From Rhodococcus pseudokoreensis (GTDB taxonomy: Bacteria > Actinomycetota > Actinomycetes > Mycobacteriales > Mycobacteriaceae), in assembly GCF_017068395.1 (NCBI RefSeq), contig NZ_CP070619.1:4836001-4900000 (forward strand): a stretch of 64,000 nt of DNA, in the 5' to 3' direction. The notes under the pieces are model-generated. The model made no database searches. It saw nothing but the letters and a program-made list of their open reading frames with translations, and was not told the origin of the DNA. How positions within the stretch are numbered: position 1 is the stretch's first letter; the number at the start of each line of letters is the position of its first letter. Positions 52,021 through 61,475 of this stretch are shown here, piece after piece. A program made the position numbers and the translations under genes.

Positions 52021-54315
52021 TCAGTCCGAGTGTTCGGACGTGCTGAACCATCGCGCGATCTGCGTTCGCGAGCGGAAGCCGAGTTTGACGAGGGCGTGCT
52101 CGACATGAGCGTCGACGGTCCTGGGCGAGATCACCAGCTTGGCAGCGATCTCCCTGTTGGTGAGTCCTTGGGCCACCAGAGCCGCGATCTGCTGCTCACG
52201 CCGTGTAAGGCCGGCGTGAGCAGCAGGCTTTCGGGCTCGGGGTTTCGGTTCTGCCCCGGATCCCAAGGCGAGCGCCACCGATTCTTCGAATGAGAGTTCC
52301 TGACCGGTAGCGAAGATCTGCGCGAACTCCGGGTCGCCTAGGTGCTGACGCAACTGTGCTTCGATTCCGCTGGTGACGCCCTGTACGGCGGCCTGAGGCA
52401 ACCGCATCTGGCTGTAGCGCCAGATCGATTTGGCCGCGCCCAGAAGCATGGCGGCGCGGTGTGGATCGCGTTCTGCGTCCGACCACGCGAGCCCCTCGAT
52501 ACAGACGGCCACCATGCCTGGCTGCTCGAACATCTGGTAGAGGTGGATCGCTTTCCTCATGAGCGCTGTGGCGGAGACGACGTCTCCTTGGCGCCACCGG
52601 ACTGCACCGAGTGGGTACAGAGCTATTGCATGGAGTAGATGCACGCCAAGTTTCTCCGCGAAGTGTACGAAACGGAGTGTTATCTCTTCTGCCCGTTCGT
52701 GATTCGTGATAAAAACGCATAGAGCGGAAAGCGCCATCGCTTCCGCCACGAGGACTGTGCGCTCTCTGTCGATCCCCAGTTCGACTGTCTTTTCGGCCTG
52801 CTCGAAAGCGAGATGCGCGTGCCCGTCCGCAAACGCCTCCAAGGCTGAGGCGAAGGGGGTGATCACGCTGAAGTCGTCGAATCCCGGTCGCGTGATCAGC
52901 TCGCGATATTCGCGAAGTAGTGTCCGGGCTTCACCGGTCTGTCCGGCCAGGAACCCGAGAATGCTCGCGGCAACGAGCCCCGCGGCGCGGTCCACCGTGG
53001 GCTCGGTAGTTCGGTCGAGAGCGCGACGGAGCCATTGACATCCCTCAATCATGGAACCGGATTGCTGCCAGAATGGACGCAGTGCCGTTGCCATCTCGAT
53101 CGTGGTGTCGACGGCGTCAGGGTCGGACAAGCTGAACTCGAGTGCTTCGCGAATATTTGCCTGCTCGCTTCGCGTCGTGGCGTACCACTCGACGTCGCTG
53201 CTGCTGCAGTAGTCGGTGAGGCCGAGCTGGGCGAGGCGGAAGAAGTAGTCGCGGTGACGACGCCGCACGAGCAGTTCGTCCGGGGACGACGCCAACTTCT
53301 CGCGGGCGTACTGGCGCACAGGTTCCAGCATCCGGTAGCGGCCACGCAACCCGTGAGTGCCGTTGATGCGGACGATGACCGATTTGTCGACCAGACCTAT
53401 CAGCGCACCCACGACAGTGGGTTCCGGCTCGGCGGCCAGGCAAACCCCTCCCGCGGTTTCGATCGTAAACCCTCCGGAGAAGACGGAGAGCTGCTCCCAC
53501 AGTCGACGTTCCTCCGGTGTGCACAACCGGTAGCTCCAGTCGACCGCGGCATCCAACGTGCGATGGCGTGGGTGTCGCGTCCGCTCGGTGGCTGTCAGAA
53601 CCTCCGTATGCGCGAGCCGCTCTGCGATCTCGGCCGCGCTGAAGGTCCGGACGTGGGCTGCGGCGAGTTCGACGGCCAAGGGTAGGCCCTCGAGCGCTCG
53701 GCACAGCTTCGCGACCGCCTCGCGGTTTTCCTCGGTGATCCGGAACCGCGGGTCTGCTGCAGATGCGCGTTCCTCGAACAACACCATCGCCTCGCTGAGC
53801 CCGGTTGCGGTGGACTCGTGTGTGAGTGGGGGTACGGGGAAGACCTGCTCACCCACGACCCCCAGCACATGTCTACTCGTCCCCAGCACTTTGAGGTCCG
53901 GTGCCACCTGAAGAAGTCCGCTGATCAACACCGCGCAGGCCTCGGCCAGGTGTTCACAGTTGTCGAGGATGACGAGAAGCCGTCGTTCCCGAAGATGGTC
54001 GACCAGGATGCTCAGAGGGTCGGACGACTCGTTGCGAATTCGCAGCGCGGTGCTGATGGTTCGTGTGAGCAGGTCGCCTTGACGGAGATCCGCCAGTTCC
54101 ACCAGCCACACCCCGTCGGGGAACTGGCGCCGGACCTCGCTTGCGAGCCTGAGTGCGAACCGTGTCTTGCCGACTCCACCCATGCCGGTCAAGGTCAGCA
54201 TCCGAGCGGAGGCAAACAGGTTCTTGGCCTGTGTGAGGTCGTCCCGGCGGCCGACGAAGCTGGTCAACTCCACAGGCAGGTTGCCGGCCGGGCGCACACT
54301 CATGCTGGTAAACAT
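52021..54315 (-). CDS. LuxR-family regulator with STAND/NB-ARC-like ATPase domain
   Basis: 764 residues. The N-terminal region has LTSFVGRRDDL and P-loop LTGMGGVGKTRFALRLA, Walker B LLVILDNCEHL, GTSRHVLGVVGE and GLPLAVELAAAHVRTFS, typical of the signal-transducing ATPase domain. A helical repeat region spans the middle. The C-terminal LuxR helix-turn-helix is GLTRREQQIAALVAQGLTNREIAAKLVISPRTVDAHVEHALVKLG. ATG 54315 has AAGG close upstream. Such proteins are large ATP-dependent activators with varied inducers. Its target genes are not evident. Confidence 0.92.
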   Translation of the reverse strand: MFTSMSVRPAGNLPVELTSFVGRRDDLTQAKNLFASARMLTLTGMGGVGKTRFALRLASEVRRQFPDGVWLVELADLRQGDLLTRTISTALRIRNESSDPLSILVDHLRERRLLVILDNCEHLAEACAVLISGLLQVAPDLKVLGTSRHVLGVVGEQVFPVPPLTHESTATGLSEAMVLFEERASAADPRFRITEENREAVAKLCRALEGLPLAVELAAAHVRTFSAAEIAERLAHTEVLTATERTRHPRHRTLDAAVDWSYRLCTPEERRLWEQLSVFSGGFTIETAGGVCLAAEPEPTVVGALIGLVDKSVIVRINGTHGLRGRYRMLEPVRQYAREKLASSPDELLVRRRHRDYFFRLAQLGLTDYCSSSDVEWYATTRSEQANIREALEFSLSDPDAVDTTIEMATALRPFWQQSGSMIEGCQWLRRALDRTTEPTVDRAAGLVAASILGFLAGQTGEARTLLREYRELITRPGFDDFSVITPFASALEAFADGHAHLAFEQAEKTVELGIDRERTVLVAEAMALSALCVFITNHERAEEITLRFVHFAEKLGVHLLHAIALYPLGAVRWRQGDVVSATALMRKAIHLYQMFEQPGMVAVCIEGLAWSDAERDPHRAAMLLGAAKSIWRYSQMRLPQAAVQGVTSGIEAQLRQHLGDPEFAQIFATGQELSFEESVALALGSGAEPKPRARKPAAHAGLTRREQQIAALVAQGLTNREIAAKLVISPRTVDAHVEHALVKLGFRSRTQIARWFSTSEHSD

Positions 54316-54732
54316 CTCACCTTGTCCGGCGTAATGCCACGTCGCCCCCGACAGGAGTGCGTCTGGTTGAGCGCTGCTCTCCTGGCACCGTCGGGCGACG
54401 CTTTGAGATGCGCTCGCGGGCCGGCGGCCATCGAGGCCAAATGGCTGTGCTGGTGAAGTGCACCGTGGTGACACCTTCGCGCGGGCCCGTGCTCGCGGAA
54501 CGAGGTGGTCTCATCACAGTGCGCGCGACGGACCGATATCGCGTAACCGTGTCGTTGTTGGTCGGTGGTCGCGGCCTCGCTCGAGCTGAACTTCTTGCCC
54601 TTTTATGCGCTTGAACTGCGAGTTTGAGGCTACCTTTAGAGGAGGAGATCGCGAGCATCGTCCAGGTGGCGTTCACGATGAACGCCACCGACCAGGTCGT
54701 CGACACCGCCATGAGCCACGGTGTCGACACCG
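54316..54732. other. Spacer without a convincing gene
   Basis: Frames here (plus strand 54447-54614, minus strand about 54640-54748) lack an RBS and recognisable domains. The right end repeats the theme GTGTCGACACCG twice within 45 bases (54720 region). It should contain the LuxR gene promoter. Confidence 0.4.
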
Positions 54733-55109
54733 TCACCGAGTCCGGCAACGTGCTGGCGCGAGATCGCCGCCCTCGGTCAGCAGCACGGCGGACAGTTGTT
54801 GCAACGCCGACGGGATCACCCAGTAGTACACCCAGGTGCCGCGGCGTTCGCAGCCAGCAGCCCGGCGACGCGGAGCACCTTCAGGTGGTGCGAGCTCGTC
54901 GGCTGCGACAGGTCGAACGACGCGGAGATGTCGCAGCCGCAGGCTTCGCCGCCGGGATGGCTGGCGATCAGGCTGAGCAAGCGCAGGCGCACCGGATCGC
55001 CGAGGGCCGAAAACATCCGGGCCAGGTCGCCGGCCCAGTCCTCGGTCAGTGGTTCACGCGCGAGCGGCGAGCAGCACTCGCCGCCGTCCAGCTCGTTTTG
55101 ATTCGACAT
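54733..55109 (-). pseudogene. Frameshifted ArsR-family repressor
   Basis: The first 97 residues from ATG 55109 are a good ArsR/SmtB winged helix: LARMFSALGDPVRLRLLSLIASHPGGEACGCDISASFDLSQPTSSHHLKVLRVAGLL, with a Cys-x-Cys metalloid site in EACGCDIS. After GLL the frame runs into a premature stop at 54816. The next frame continues the protein as RRGTWVYYWVIPSALQQLSAVLLTEGGDLA to a stop at 54733. One base is missing near 54845. If the base is truly absent the repressor loses its last strands. No arsenic resistance genes are adjacent. Confidence 0.8.
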
Positions 55110-55470
55110 GCGTCTATATTGACGAATCGAATCAAGTCGCATGCGGAACACGCTCGCAGGGCTGCCTGCCGAGGATCGGCTGGCCTGATCGACGAAATAT
55201 GTTGTGCTACTTCCCTACTTCGCGCGCACCGGCACCCGGAGGGCCGCGGCGTGGCATCGTATCGAATTGGCCGTTGAGGTCTGTTCGGGGACGACTTAAT
55301 CTGGAGGGTGCGGGCCGTATCCCGTCGGGTCGAGATTTGGCAGTCCGGGATACGACTCGCCGGAGGGGCTTGTCGAGGACAGCGCGCGGTCGGATTGCGG
55401 TTCCGGTCGCGTCCATAGATTGGCGGGCCCCGGCCCCAGCCTGCCGCTCGTCCGCTACGGTCCGATCGTC
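55110..55470. other. Spacer without a visible gene
   Basis: 361 bp between the ArsR relic and the 63-residue gene. Near its left end TCTATATTGACGAATCGAATCAAG may hold the ArsR promoter. The remainder shows no recognisable feature. Confidence 0.4.
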
Positions 55471-55662
55471 CTAGCGAGCGCCTTCGGTGTCGTCGAAGAA
55501 CGACCAGCCGTCGGTGTGCCGGACTTCCATCCGCCAGCCGAGTTCGCTGTTGTCGGCACGGACGTCGACGAACCAGGCGTGTGCATCTTCCGCGCTTTCG
55601 ATGTCCTTGGTCTCGGTCTCGACGACGTTGCCGGTGGGATCGAGTACTCGATAGGTAGCCAT
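55471..55662 (-). CDS. Small conserved-looking unknown protein
   Basis: 63 residues from ATG 55662: MATYRVLDPTGNVVETETKD then a helix SAEDAHAWFVDVRA and strands GWRMEVRHTDGWSFFDD. The alternating strand-helix-strand layout and balanced composition argue for a real small protein, but I know no function. The weak GGACAAC precedes the start. Neighbouring spacers contain nothing related. Confidence 0.6.
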   Translation of the reverse strand: MATYRVLDPTGNVVETETKDIESAEDAHAWFVDVRADNSELGWRMEVRHTDGWSFFDDTEGAR

Positions 55663-55899
55663 GTTGTCCGAACGCCCAGGGGCGGACTGGGTTAACCGAT
55701 GCGACGGCACAGCGCAGGTCGTGGCACCACCGGCGGGTTCGGGGCCGCGATCGTGGAACTCGCGTAGGCATCTGCGTGCTGAAGTCTCGCTATTGCCGGC
55801 TTCATTGCGGGTGACGCGGCCGAGCAGCGAACCGGAACGCTGTGAGACCGGCCGGCCGGGGCGCTGGTCATCGCCGAACGGCGAGCGGGCACAACAGCG

Positions 55900-56769
55900 C
55901 TATTCAGGGTGTGCGTCCGACGCCGGTGGTGATTTCGTTGCATCGGCGGCGGGCGGTGTCTGCAGCCAGGGGTGCGGTGGGCAGGCCGCTTCCCGCTCGG
56001 AGACCCCAAAGTAGTCGGCCAGGAACCGCCGATCGACGGGAGGGTCGGTGGCGAGGTTGTATGCGCCGTGTACCGGCGGGAGGACTGCTTGTACGTATGC
56101 GGCTGCGGCATCGTCGGTGTGCAGGATCTGTACCCGGAGCTGGTCCGGTAGCGGCACGGCGGGCACAGCTGCGCGGCGGGCCAACGAACCCGGAACGAAT
56201 GGGCCGCCGAACAGTCGGCGCTGTGAGGTCGCGGACTCGCGTTTGAAGATGAACCCTGGCCGCCTCCGCACCACCCGGACTGCGGAATTGCGGATCTCAT
56301 ACGCGTCGAACCAACGTTCGAGATAGGCCTTCTCTCGGGGATACGCGGCTCCGGGCCACCCGTGGGTGGGCCAGTTCTCGCTGACTTCCCGGTCGGAGGG
56401 TCCCGGGGAGTCGGCGGCCACGGACGACGCATATACCAGGGCGTGTACTCGTTCGGCGGCGACGGCGTCGAACACGCCGATGGCGCCCAGCACGTTGTTG
56501 CGCCACGTCGCAGCGGGCTTTCTGGTCGGCTGGAACAACCAGGCGAGATGGATCACGGCGTCCGCGCCACGGACAACAGCGCGCAGGTCACCGGTCGCGA
56601 TATCGGTGGTGACAAAGGTGGTCTTCGAGGTGGTCCAGGCGGTGGGCCTGCGGGCGACTGCCATCACAGTCTCTACGTGCGGGGTGGCCCCGAGAGCGGA
56701 CACCACGCTGGTCCCGACGTTGCCGAGCCCACGACACGCCAACTGGATGCGGAGCCGGTTCTTGGACAA
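55900..56769 (-). CDS. NAD-dependent epimerase/dehydratase-like SDR
   Basis: About 289 residues, start uncertain (TTG 56769 proposed). The extended-SDR pattern is present: GLGNVGTSVVSALG cofactor loop, DAVIHLAWLFQPTR, VYASSVAADSPG and catalytic YPREK (Tyr and Lys). The N-terminal strand (RIQLACRG instead of RIAVTGASG) is degenerate. The C-terminus turns into a Pro/Ala-rich tail (CPPHPWLQTPPAADATKSPP) where a structured domain is expected. Either this is a diverged member or both ends carry small indels. Confidence 0.68.
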   Translation of the reverse strand: MSKNRLRIQLACRGLGNVGTSVVSALGATPHVETVMAVARRPTAWTTSKTTFVTTDIATGDLRAVVRGADAVIHLAWLFQPTRKPAATWRNNVLGAIGVFDAVAAERVHALVYASSVAADSPGPSDREVSENWPTHGWPGAAYPREKAYLERWFDAYEIRNSAVRVVRRRPGFIFKRESATSQRRLFGGPFVPGSLARRAAVPAVPLPDQLRVQILHTDDAAAAYVQAVLPPVHGAYNLATDPPVDRRFLADYFGVSEREAACPPHPWLQTPPAADATKSPPASDAHPE

Positions 56770-56840
56770 TGGACAGCTCAAAGGCCTTCGCCCACCGCGA
56801 GTAGAGCGACGACGCTCCCACACGGCAGCGATCGACCCTG

Positions 56841-57149
56841 TTAGTGGGTTCGTCGCTCCCACGCGCGTGGGGGTCGGGCGGCGTGGCGGGTGCGTCGGGT
56901 GTGACGGGTGCGTTCGGTTTCGGACATGCCGCCCCAAATGCCGTAGGCCTCGGTGGTAGTGAGGGCGTGGTCGCGGCATTCGGCGAGGACGGGGCAGTTG
57001 TGGCAGATCTGTTTGGCGGCGTGCTCGCGTCGGGCGCGGACGCTGCCGCGTTCTCCGTCGGGCGAGAAGAACATGTCGGTGTCGGTGCCGCGGCAGGAGG
57101 CGACATGCTGCCAGTCCTGATCGGTGGGGTGGTGCGAATGGTCGAGCAT
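56841..57149 (-). CDS. WhiB-family iron-sulfur transcription factor (first)
   Basis: 102 residues. Four cluster Cys are in place: Cys19 in ASCRGTD, then CHNCPVLAEC spaced as C-x2-C-x5-C. The hallmark GIWGGMSE turn follows and the basic tail (RHTRRTRHAARPPRAWERR) is the DNA-binding part. WhiB proteins bind a 4Fe-4S cluster and sigma factor region 4, and are specific to actinobacteria. A second member is at 61476. Confidence 0.95.
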   Translation of the reverse strand: MLDHSHHPTDQDWQHVASCRGTDTDMFFSPDGERGSVRARREHAAKQICHNCPVLAECRDHALTTTEAYGIWGGMSETERTRHTRRTRHAARPPRAWERRTH

Positions 57150-57710
57150 GGTGGAGTGGGTCGCTTTCGAAAGTCGAACGGGGAGCGATCTTCCCGGGAG
57201 GTGCGGGTGTTCATCCGGGGCCGCGGTCGGGCGGACGGTCGTCGGTGGCGTGACGGCACATCAATGACATGGGCGGCCTGGGTTGGTGGGATCTCCTCGA
57301 CAATCGCGTGCAATGGAGGGTTTACGCCCCCGCCTGCTGTGGTCCGGGGATCCGGGACGGCAATTCGGTTCGCCGCCACATCCACAGCAGTAGGTGCCTG
57401 GGTGCGTCGATGCCTGGGCTCGACATCGGTGATACCGGGAGTCACCCCGGATGCTTCACGCCCTGTGTCGCCCGGAAGGGGCGGGTGCAGGGTGTGCAGT
57501 CAAGGGTAATGACCCGGCGCTCGGCGCTGAAGAGAATCGCTGGAAAGTAACTGCCGTCACATCCGGTGAGCCCGTCAGAGCTTCTTCCAGCCCGAGCAGG
57601 CGCCGCACGATGGTGACGCTGCTGGCCCAGGGGCAGGCGCGGGCGGCGATGAGCCGGTCCGGGTGAGCGGTGGGAGCGTGGGCCACGCCGGTGCGGGGTA
57701 TACGGCCGCT
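57150..57710. other. Spacer of 561 bp without a convincing gene
   Basis: Frames within it have low-complexity or Cys/Pro-rich composition and no RBS. It includes the upstream region of the WhiB gene. I see no repeats or RNA structure of note. Confidence 0.4.
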
Positions 57711-58088
57711 ATGTCGACTTCCGCCGCGCGTGTTCTTCCCCGGGTTCTGGGTGTCCTGACCGCCGCATACAGTGTTGCGATCATCGTCTCACCGAAACTT
57801 CTCGCGAAGCCCTGCAAACTCACCCGCGTCGACGGCGTCGTCCCTCCCGAGGTCGCGACGGTGATCCGGGCGGTGGGGGTGCGTGATGCGGCGAGCGGCT
57901 TGGCCCTGGTCACGGCACCTGCCGGGGCGGCGCTACGCGCCGCAGTCGCGGTCCGGGTGGTCTCCGATTTCGGTGATGCCGCGGTCTTCGGGCTCACGCT
58001 TCCCGATGCGGCGACCAAGGCCAAGGCCGCCGGCGTCGCCGCGGCATGGGGCACGTTGTGCGCGTACAGCGGGCGTCACACCGGGTAG
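57711..58088 (+). CDS. Small hydrophobic membrane protein
   Basis: 125 residues from ATG 57711. Hydrophobic segments VLPRVLGVLTAAYSVAIIV, VATVIRAVGVRDAASGLALV, AALRAAVAVRVVSDFGDAAVFGL and AAGVAAAWGTLCAY give about four membrane spans. The pattern GVRDAASGLAL and VRVVSDFGDA recalls DUF4267-type proteins. Function unknown. Convergent with the PAS-ANTAR gene. Confidence 0.72.
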   Translation: MSTSAARVLPRVLGVLTAAYSVAIIVSPKLLAKPCKLTRVDGVVPPEVATVIRAVGVRDAASGLALVTAPAGAALRAAVAVRVVSDFGDAAVFGLTLPDAATKAKAAGVAAAWGTLCAYSGRHTG

Positions 58089-58127
58089 GGGGGGGTCGGC
58101 GCGCTGAACAGCCCGCGGGCCTTTCCG

Positions 58128-58775
58128 CTACTGCGGTCGGTGGGATGGTTGGTGGGCGGTGAGCAGTAGGTGGTCGAATCGGGTGCGCAGGCCGGTGTCG
58201 GGTTCGAGTTCGTCGAATGCGGCGACGATGTGTTCGGCGATCGTGCGGAGCCGGGTGTTGGTTTCCTGTGAGCGCCAGGTGAGGATGTCGAACGCGCGGT
58301 CGGCGGGGATACCGTAGACCAGCATCAACGCCCCCTTGGCCTGTTCGATCACCGCCCTCGATTGCTCGAGTTCGGCGACGGTTTCGTCGACCGAGTCTTT
58401 GACGTCGCTGCGGTGGGAGTCGGTGATGTCGATGTAGAACCCGCTCGTGCCGATCACGGCGCCGGCGTCGTCGTGCATGCGGTCGCCGACGACCACGACC
58501 TGGCGGACCTTGCCGGTGGCGGTGATGATGCGGTGTTTGCTGGAGAACGGTTCGGCGTCATTGATCATCCGGTCCAAGACCCGTGCGACGTGCGGGTGGT
58601 CCTCGGGGTGTTTGTGGGAGAGCAGCAGTTCGGTGGTCGGAGTGACCTCGCCGGGCCGGTAGCCGTGCATCTGTGCGACGGCCTCGGACCATTCCCACCG
58701 TTGCCCGTCCAGGAAGAAGCGGAAGCTGCCCACCCGTTGCGGCTCACCGCCACCGAAGACCTGTTCAGAATCCAC
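58128..58775 (-). CDS. PAS-ANTAR RNA-binding regulator
   Basis: 215 residues from a GTG. The N-terminal PAS/PAC domain (about 14-120) contains WSEAVAQMHGYRPGEV, HPEDHPHV and GTSGFYIDITD. The C-terminal ANTAR domain (about 135-195) has the characteristic IEQAKGALMLVYGIPADRAFDILTWRSQETNTRLRTIAEHIV. ANTAR proteins bind paired hexanucleotide hairpins and act by antitermination. Such PAS-ANTAR proteins are abundant in Rhodococcus and mycobacteria. The sensed signal and RNA target are not evident. Confidence 0.92.
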   Translation of the reverse strand: MDSEQVFGGGEPQRVGSFRFFLDGQRWEWSEAVAQMHGYRPGEVTPTTELLLSHKHPEDHPHVARVLDRMINDAEPFSSKHRIITATGKVRQVVVVGDRMHDDAGAVIGTSGFYIDITDSHRSDVKDSVDETVAELEQSRAVIEQAKGALMLVYGIPADRAFDILTWRSQETNTRLRTIAEHIVAAFDELEPDTGLRTRFDHLLLTAHQPSHRPQ

Positions 58776-58785
58776 GCCTCATTTT

Positions 58786-59160
58786 CTAGCAAATTCCGCT
58801 GCCCGACATTTGCCGGGCAGTCGGTTCTGCCCCAGAATCGTGGGTCAGCGGCGGGCGGTCGAGACTGCGGTCTCGTCTACGAGCGCCCGGACCAGGACAG
58901 TCGCCGAGCCGGGCCGCGCAGGCATTCTCGTGGGCGACGATTGCCTCCTGCCAGTCCCGATCGGTCATGCCGAGCCCGTCGCGGATGGCTGGAGGTGGAA
59001 CCCCGAGATGCGTGGCGATGTGCTCCCACGACCTGCCCGCCTGGAGGGCCTCGATCACCGCGCGGGCGAGGCGCTCGTCGTTCTGGTCACCGTCAAGTAC
59101 GGCATCAGCGCTGTCAACGGCCACGGGAAGTCTGTCCGGTCTGGTGCGCTCGACGAGCAC
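58786..59160 (-). CDS. Putative helix-turn-helix-like small protein
   Basis: 124 residues at most. The central ARAVIEALQAGRSWEHIATHLGVPPPAIRDGL reads as a helix-turn-helix followed by MTDRDWQEAIVAHENACAARLGD. The C-terminal 30 residues are disordered-looking. GTG 59160 lacks a clear RBS, so the start is uncertain. It may regulate the nearby PAS-ANTAR gene, ten bases downstream. Confidence 0.5.
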   Translation of the reverse strand: MLVERTRPDRLPVAVDSADAVLDGDQNDERLARAVIEALQAGRSWEHIATHLGVPPPAIRDGLGMTDRDWQEAIVAHENACAARLGDCPGPGARRRDRSLDRPPLTHDSGAEPTARQMSGSGIC

Positions 59161-59340
59161 GGAGTCGTATTTGCATCCATGCGACTCTAGCGGTTGCAGT
59201 CAAATGATGATATAGCCGTGAGTTCGATGGTGACGCGCAGCGACGCTCACCGTGCGGCCGCGGCACGGTCATCGTCGGACGGGATCTCCACCCGACTCGA
59301 TATCAGTGATCGCGTCAGGCGCCTTCAGTTCGGGCTCTTA

Positions 59341-59664
59341 CTACTCGGCGCGTCCGGACGGGAAATGCACCGATCCGTCGTTGCCGATGCAACCGCCCTG
59401 AACCGGGCCGCTGCCGAAGAAGACGCCGTTGAGTTGCCCGCTGCCTCCGGGGGAGTTCGATCCGACTCCGGCACCCCCGACGCCGATCGCCCCGCACTGA
59501 TAGCTGTTCATGTCGTTCGGTTCGCTGTGGACGTGGAGTTGCGCGCCGGGTGTGTTCGGGTCTCCATGAAATCCCGGTGCCGCCGCTGCGACGCCGGAAC
59601 CGAGTGCAAAAGCGGTGGCGATCGCGGCCGATGTAACCGCCGTGCGCAATGCGAACGTGTTCAT
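59341..59664 (-). CDS. Small secreted protein
   Basis: 107 residues. A Sec signal peptide is clear: RTAVTSAAIATAFALGSGVAAAAPG with cleavage after AAAA. The mature part is Gly/Ser/Asn-rich with two Cys (YQCGAIGVGG and VQGGCIGNDG), suited to a disulfide. AGGTGAG precedes the ATG. It resembles small exported proteins of mycolic-acid bacteria without known function. Confidence 0.8.
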   Translation of the reverse strand: MNTFALRTAVTSAAIATAFALGSGVAAAAPGFHGDPNTPGAQLHVHSEPNDMNSYQCGAIGVGGAGVGSNSPGGSGQLNGVFFGSGPVQGGCIGNDGSVHFPSGRAE

Positions 59665-59976
59665 CTGATCTCACCTTTGATTCGATTGTCGCCCGGCTGC
59701 CACCGGCCGATGAGTCTCGGGTTGCAGACAATGTCCGGAGTGTCTGTTTCCCGATGGACCAATTATGGTCCGGGCGGTTGGCAGAAATCACCCCTTCGCG
59801 TGGTTACCGACAATTCGAATGCGAAGTCCACACCCGGCCGTCGGGGTCCTGCTCGTGGCCGCGAGTATGCCGCAGTAGCGAAACCGATTGACCCCGTGGA
59901 GTTCACGTCTGCGTACCGGAGGGCGCTAGCGTTGGGCGGCCAGACATCCGCACGTTCGAAGGGGAAACTGCCACGC
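59665..59976. promoter_or_regulatory. Divergent spacer upstream of secreted protein and permease
   Basis: 312 bp without a recognisable gene. It should contain both promoters. TTGATTCGATTGTCGCC at 59680 and CCAATTATGG at 59759 are the only AT-rich stretches; no operator is evident. Confidence 0.4.
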
Positions 59977-61254
59977 ATGACCGGTGACGAGATTTCGGAC
60001 GGCAACGACGCGCACCCGGCTGCGACTCCGCAGTTGCGGCGGCGGTTGGGTGTGTTCGACTCGGTGATGATCGGTCTCGGGTCGATGATCGGGGCGGGGA
60101 TCTTCGCCGCGCTGGGGCCTGCTGCGTCCGCTGCCGGCGGCGCACTGCTCGTCGGGTTGGCGGTGGCCGCGGTGATCGCCTACTGCAATGCCAATTCGTC
60201 GGCCCGGCTCGCCGCGTTGTATCCGCAGTCCGGTGGCACCTACGTCTACGGGCGTGAACGCCTCGGACCTTTCTTCGGGTATCTGGCGGGCTGGGGCTTC
60301 GTGGTCGGCAAGACCGCGTCGTGTGCCGCGATGGCCCTGACCGTCGGCGCCTACGCCTGGCCCGGGCGCGAGCATCTCGTCGCGGTGGTCGCCGTCGTCG
60401 CCATCACCGCCGTGAATTACTTCGGTGTGCAGAAGTCGGCCCTGGCCACCCGGCTCATCGTGTTTACGGTGCTCGCCGTCCTCGCCGCGGTCGTCGTCGT
60501 GTGCCTGACCGGCCCCGACACCGGGTTCGACGGCCTGGAGATCACGTCCGGCCACGGCGTGACCGGGATTCTGCAGGCTGCCGGTCTGCTGTTCTTCGCG
60601 TTCGCCGGGTACGCCAGGATCGCCACGCTCGGCGAAGAGGTGAAGGACCCGGCCCGGACCATCTCCCGGGCGATTCCCCTCGCCCTGGCGATCACCCTCG
60701 TCGTGTACCTGTGCGTGGCGGTCGCCGTCCTGAACGCGCTCGGTGCCGACGCCCTCGCGGCCGCGACGGATCCGCTCGCCCAGGCGGTTGCCGCTGCGGG
60801 ATTCGGGAGCCTCGAGCCGGTCGTCCGGGTGGCCGCGGTGATCGCCTCGCTCGGCTCGCTGCTCGCCCTGATCCTCGGGGTGTCGCGGACGACATTCGCG
60901 ATGGCGCGCGACGGCCACCTGCCGCGCCTGCTCGCCGCCGTCCACCCCCGGTTCGCGGTGCCCTACCGGGCGGAGTTGGCGGTGGGTGTGGTGGTGGCGC
61001 TCCTCGCCGCGACAGCCGACCTGCGCGGTGTCATCGGGTTCTCCTCGTTCGCCGTGCTGGTCTACTACCTGATCGCCAACGCGTCCGCCTGGACCCTGTC
61101 CGAGAAACCGTGGCCGCGCCTGGTGGCGGTCGTCGGCGCCACCGGATGCATCGTCCTCGCCGCGTTCCTTCCCCTGACCTCGGTGATTCCGGGTGTGATC
61201 GCCCTCGCGCTCGGGGCCGTGATCTACGCGATCCGCTCATCGCGTCGTTCCTGA
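59977..61254 (+). CDS. APC-family amino acid/amine permease
   Basis: 425 residues with about 12 hydrophobic spans. The first membrane segment has the APC hallmark MIGLGSMIGAGIFAALGPAA, whose unwound GAGIF binds the substrate backbone, and a later LGEEVKDPARTISRAIPLA loop is conserved in the family. ATG 59977 has GAAGGGGAAA upstream. It imports amino acids or amines by proton coupling. Substrate unknown. Its stop codon lies in a short tandem repeat. Confidence 0.9.
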   Translation: MTGDEISDGNDAHPAATPQLRRRLGVFDSVMIGLGSMIGAGIFAALGPAASAAGGALLVGLAVAAVIAYCNANSSARLAALYPQSGGTYVYGRERLGPFFGYLAGWGFVVGKTASCAAMALTVGAYAWPGREHLVAVVAVVAITAVNYFGVQKSALATRLIVFTVLAVLAAVVVVCLTGPDTGFDGLEITSGHGVTGILQAAGLLFFAFAGYARIATLGEEVKDPARTISRAIPLALAITLVVYLCVAVAVLNALGADALAAATDPLAQAVAAAGFGSLEPVVRVAAVIASLGSLLALILGVSRTTFAMARDGHLPRLLAAVHPRFAVPYRAELAVGVVVALLAATADLRGVIGFSSFAVLVYYLIANASAWTLSEKPWPRLVAVVGATGCIVLAAFLPLTSVIPGVIALALGAVIYAIRSSRRS

Positions 61255-61287
61255 TCCAAGCACCTGATCCAAGCGCCTGATCCAGGC
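61251..61287 (+). repeat. 13-bp tandem repeat at the permease stop codon
   Basis: CTGATCCAAGCAC, CTGATCCAAGCGC and a shorter CTGATCCAGGC follow each other directly. The first copy supplies the permease TGA. Confidence 0.7.
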
Positions 61288-61475
61288 TTCGACGCGCGAT
61301 CGGCACGGGGTGCAGTTAATCTGTCATCGGTGCGATTGTCGATCGCGCCTCGTCGCCGGAGCCGATGTGTTGCGAAAACCTGTCCGCAGCTGAATCTTTC
61401 ACTTGTTTCATCGGGCTGTGCCCGCATTCCCAGTGCCCTGACCGTGTTCGGTGTTCGAGAGGGGAATGACTTCAC

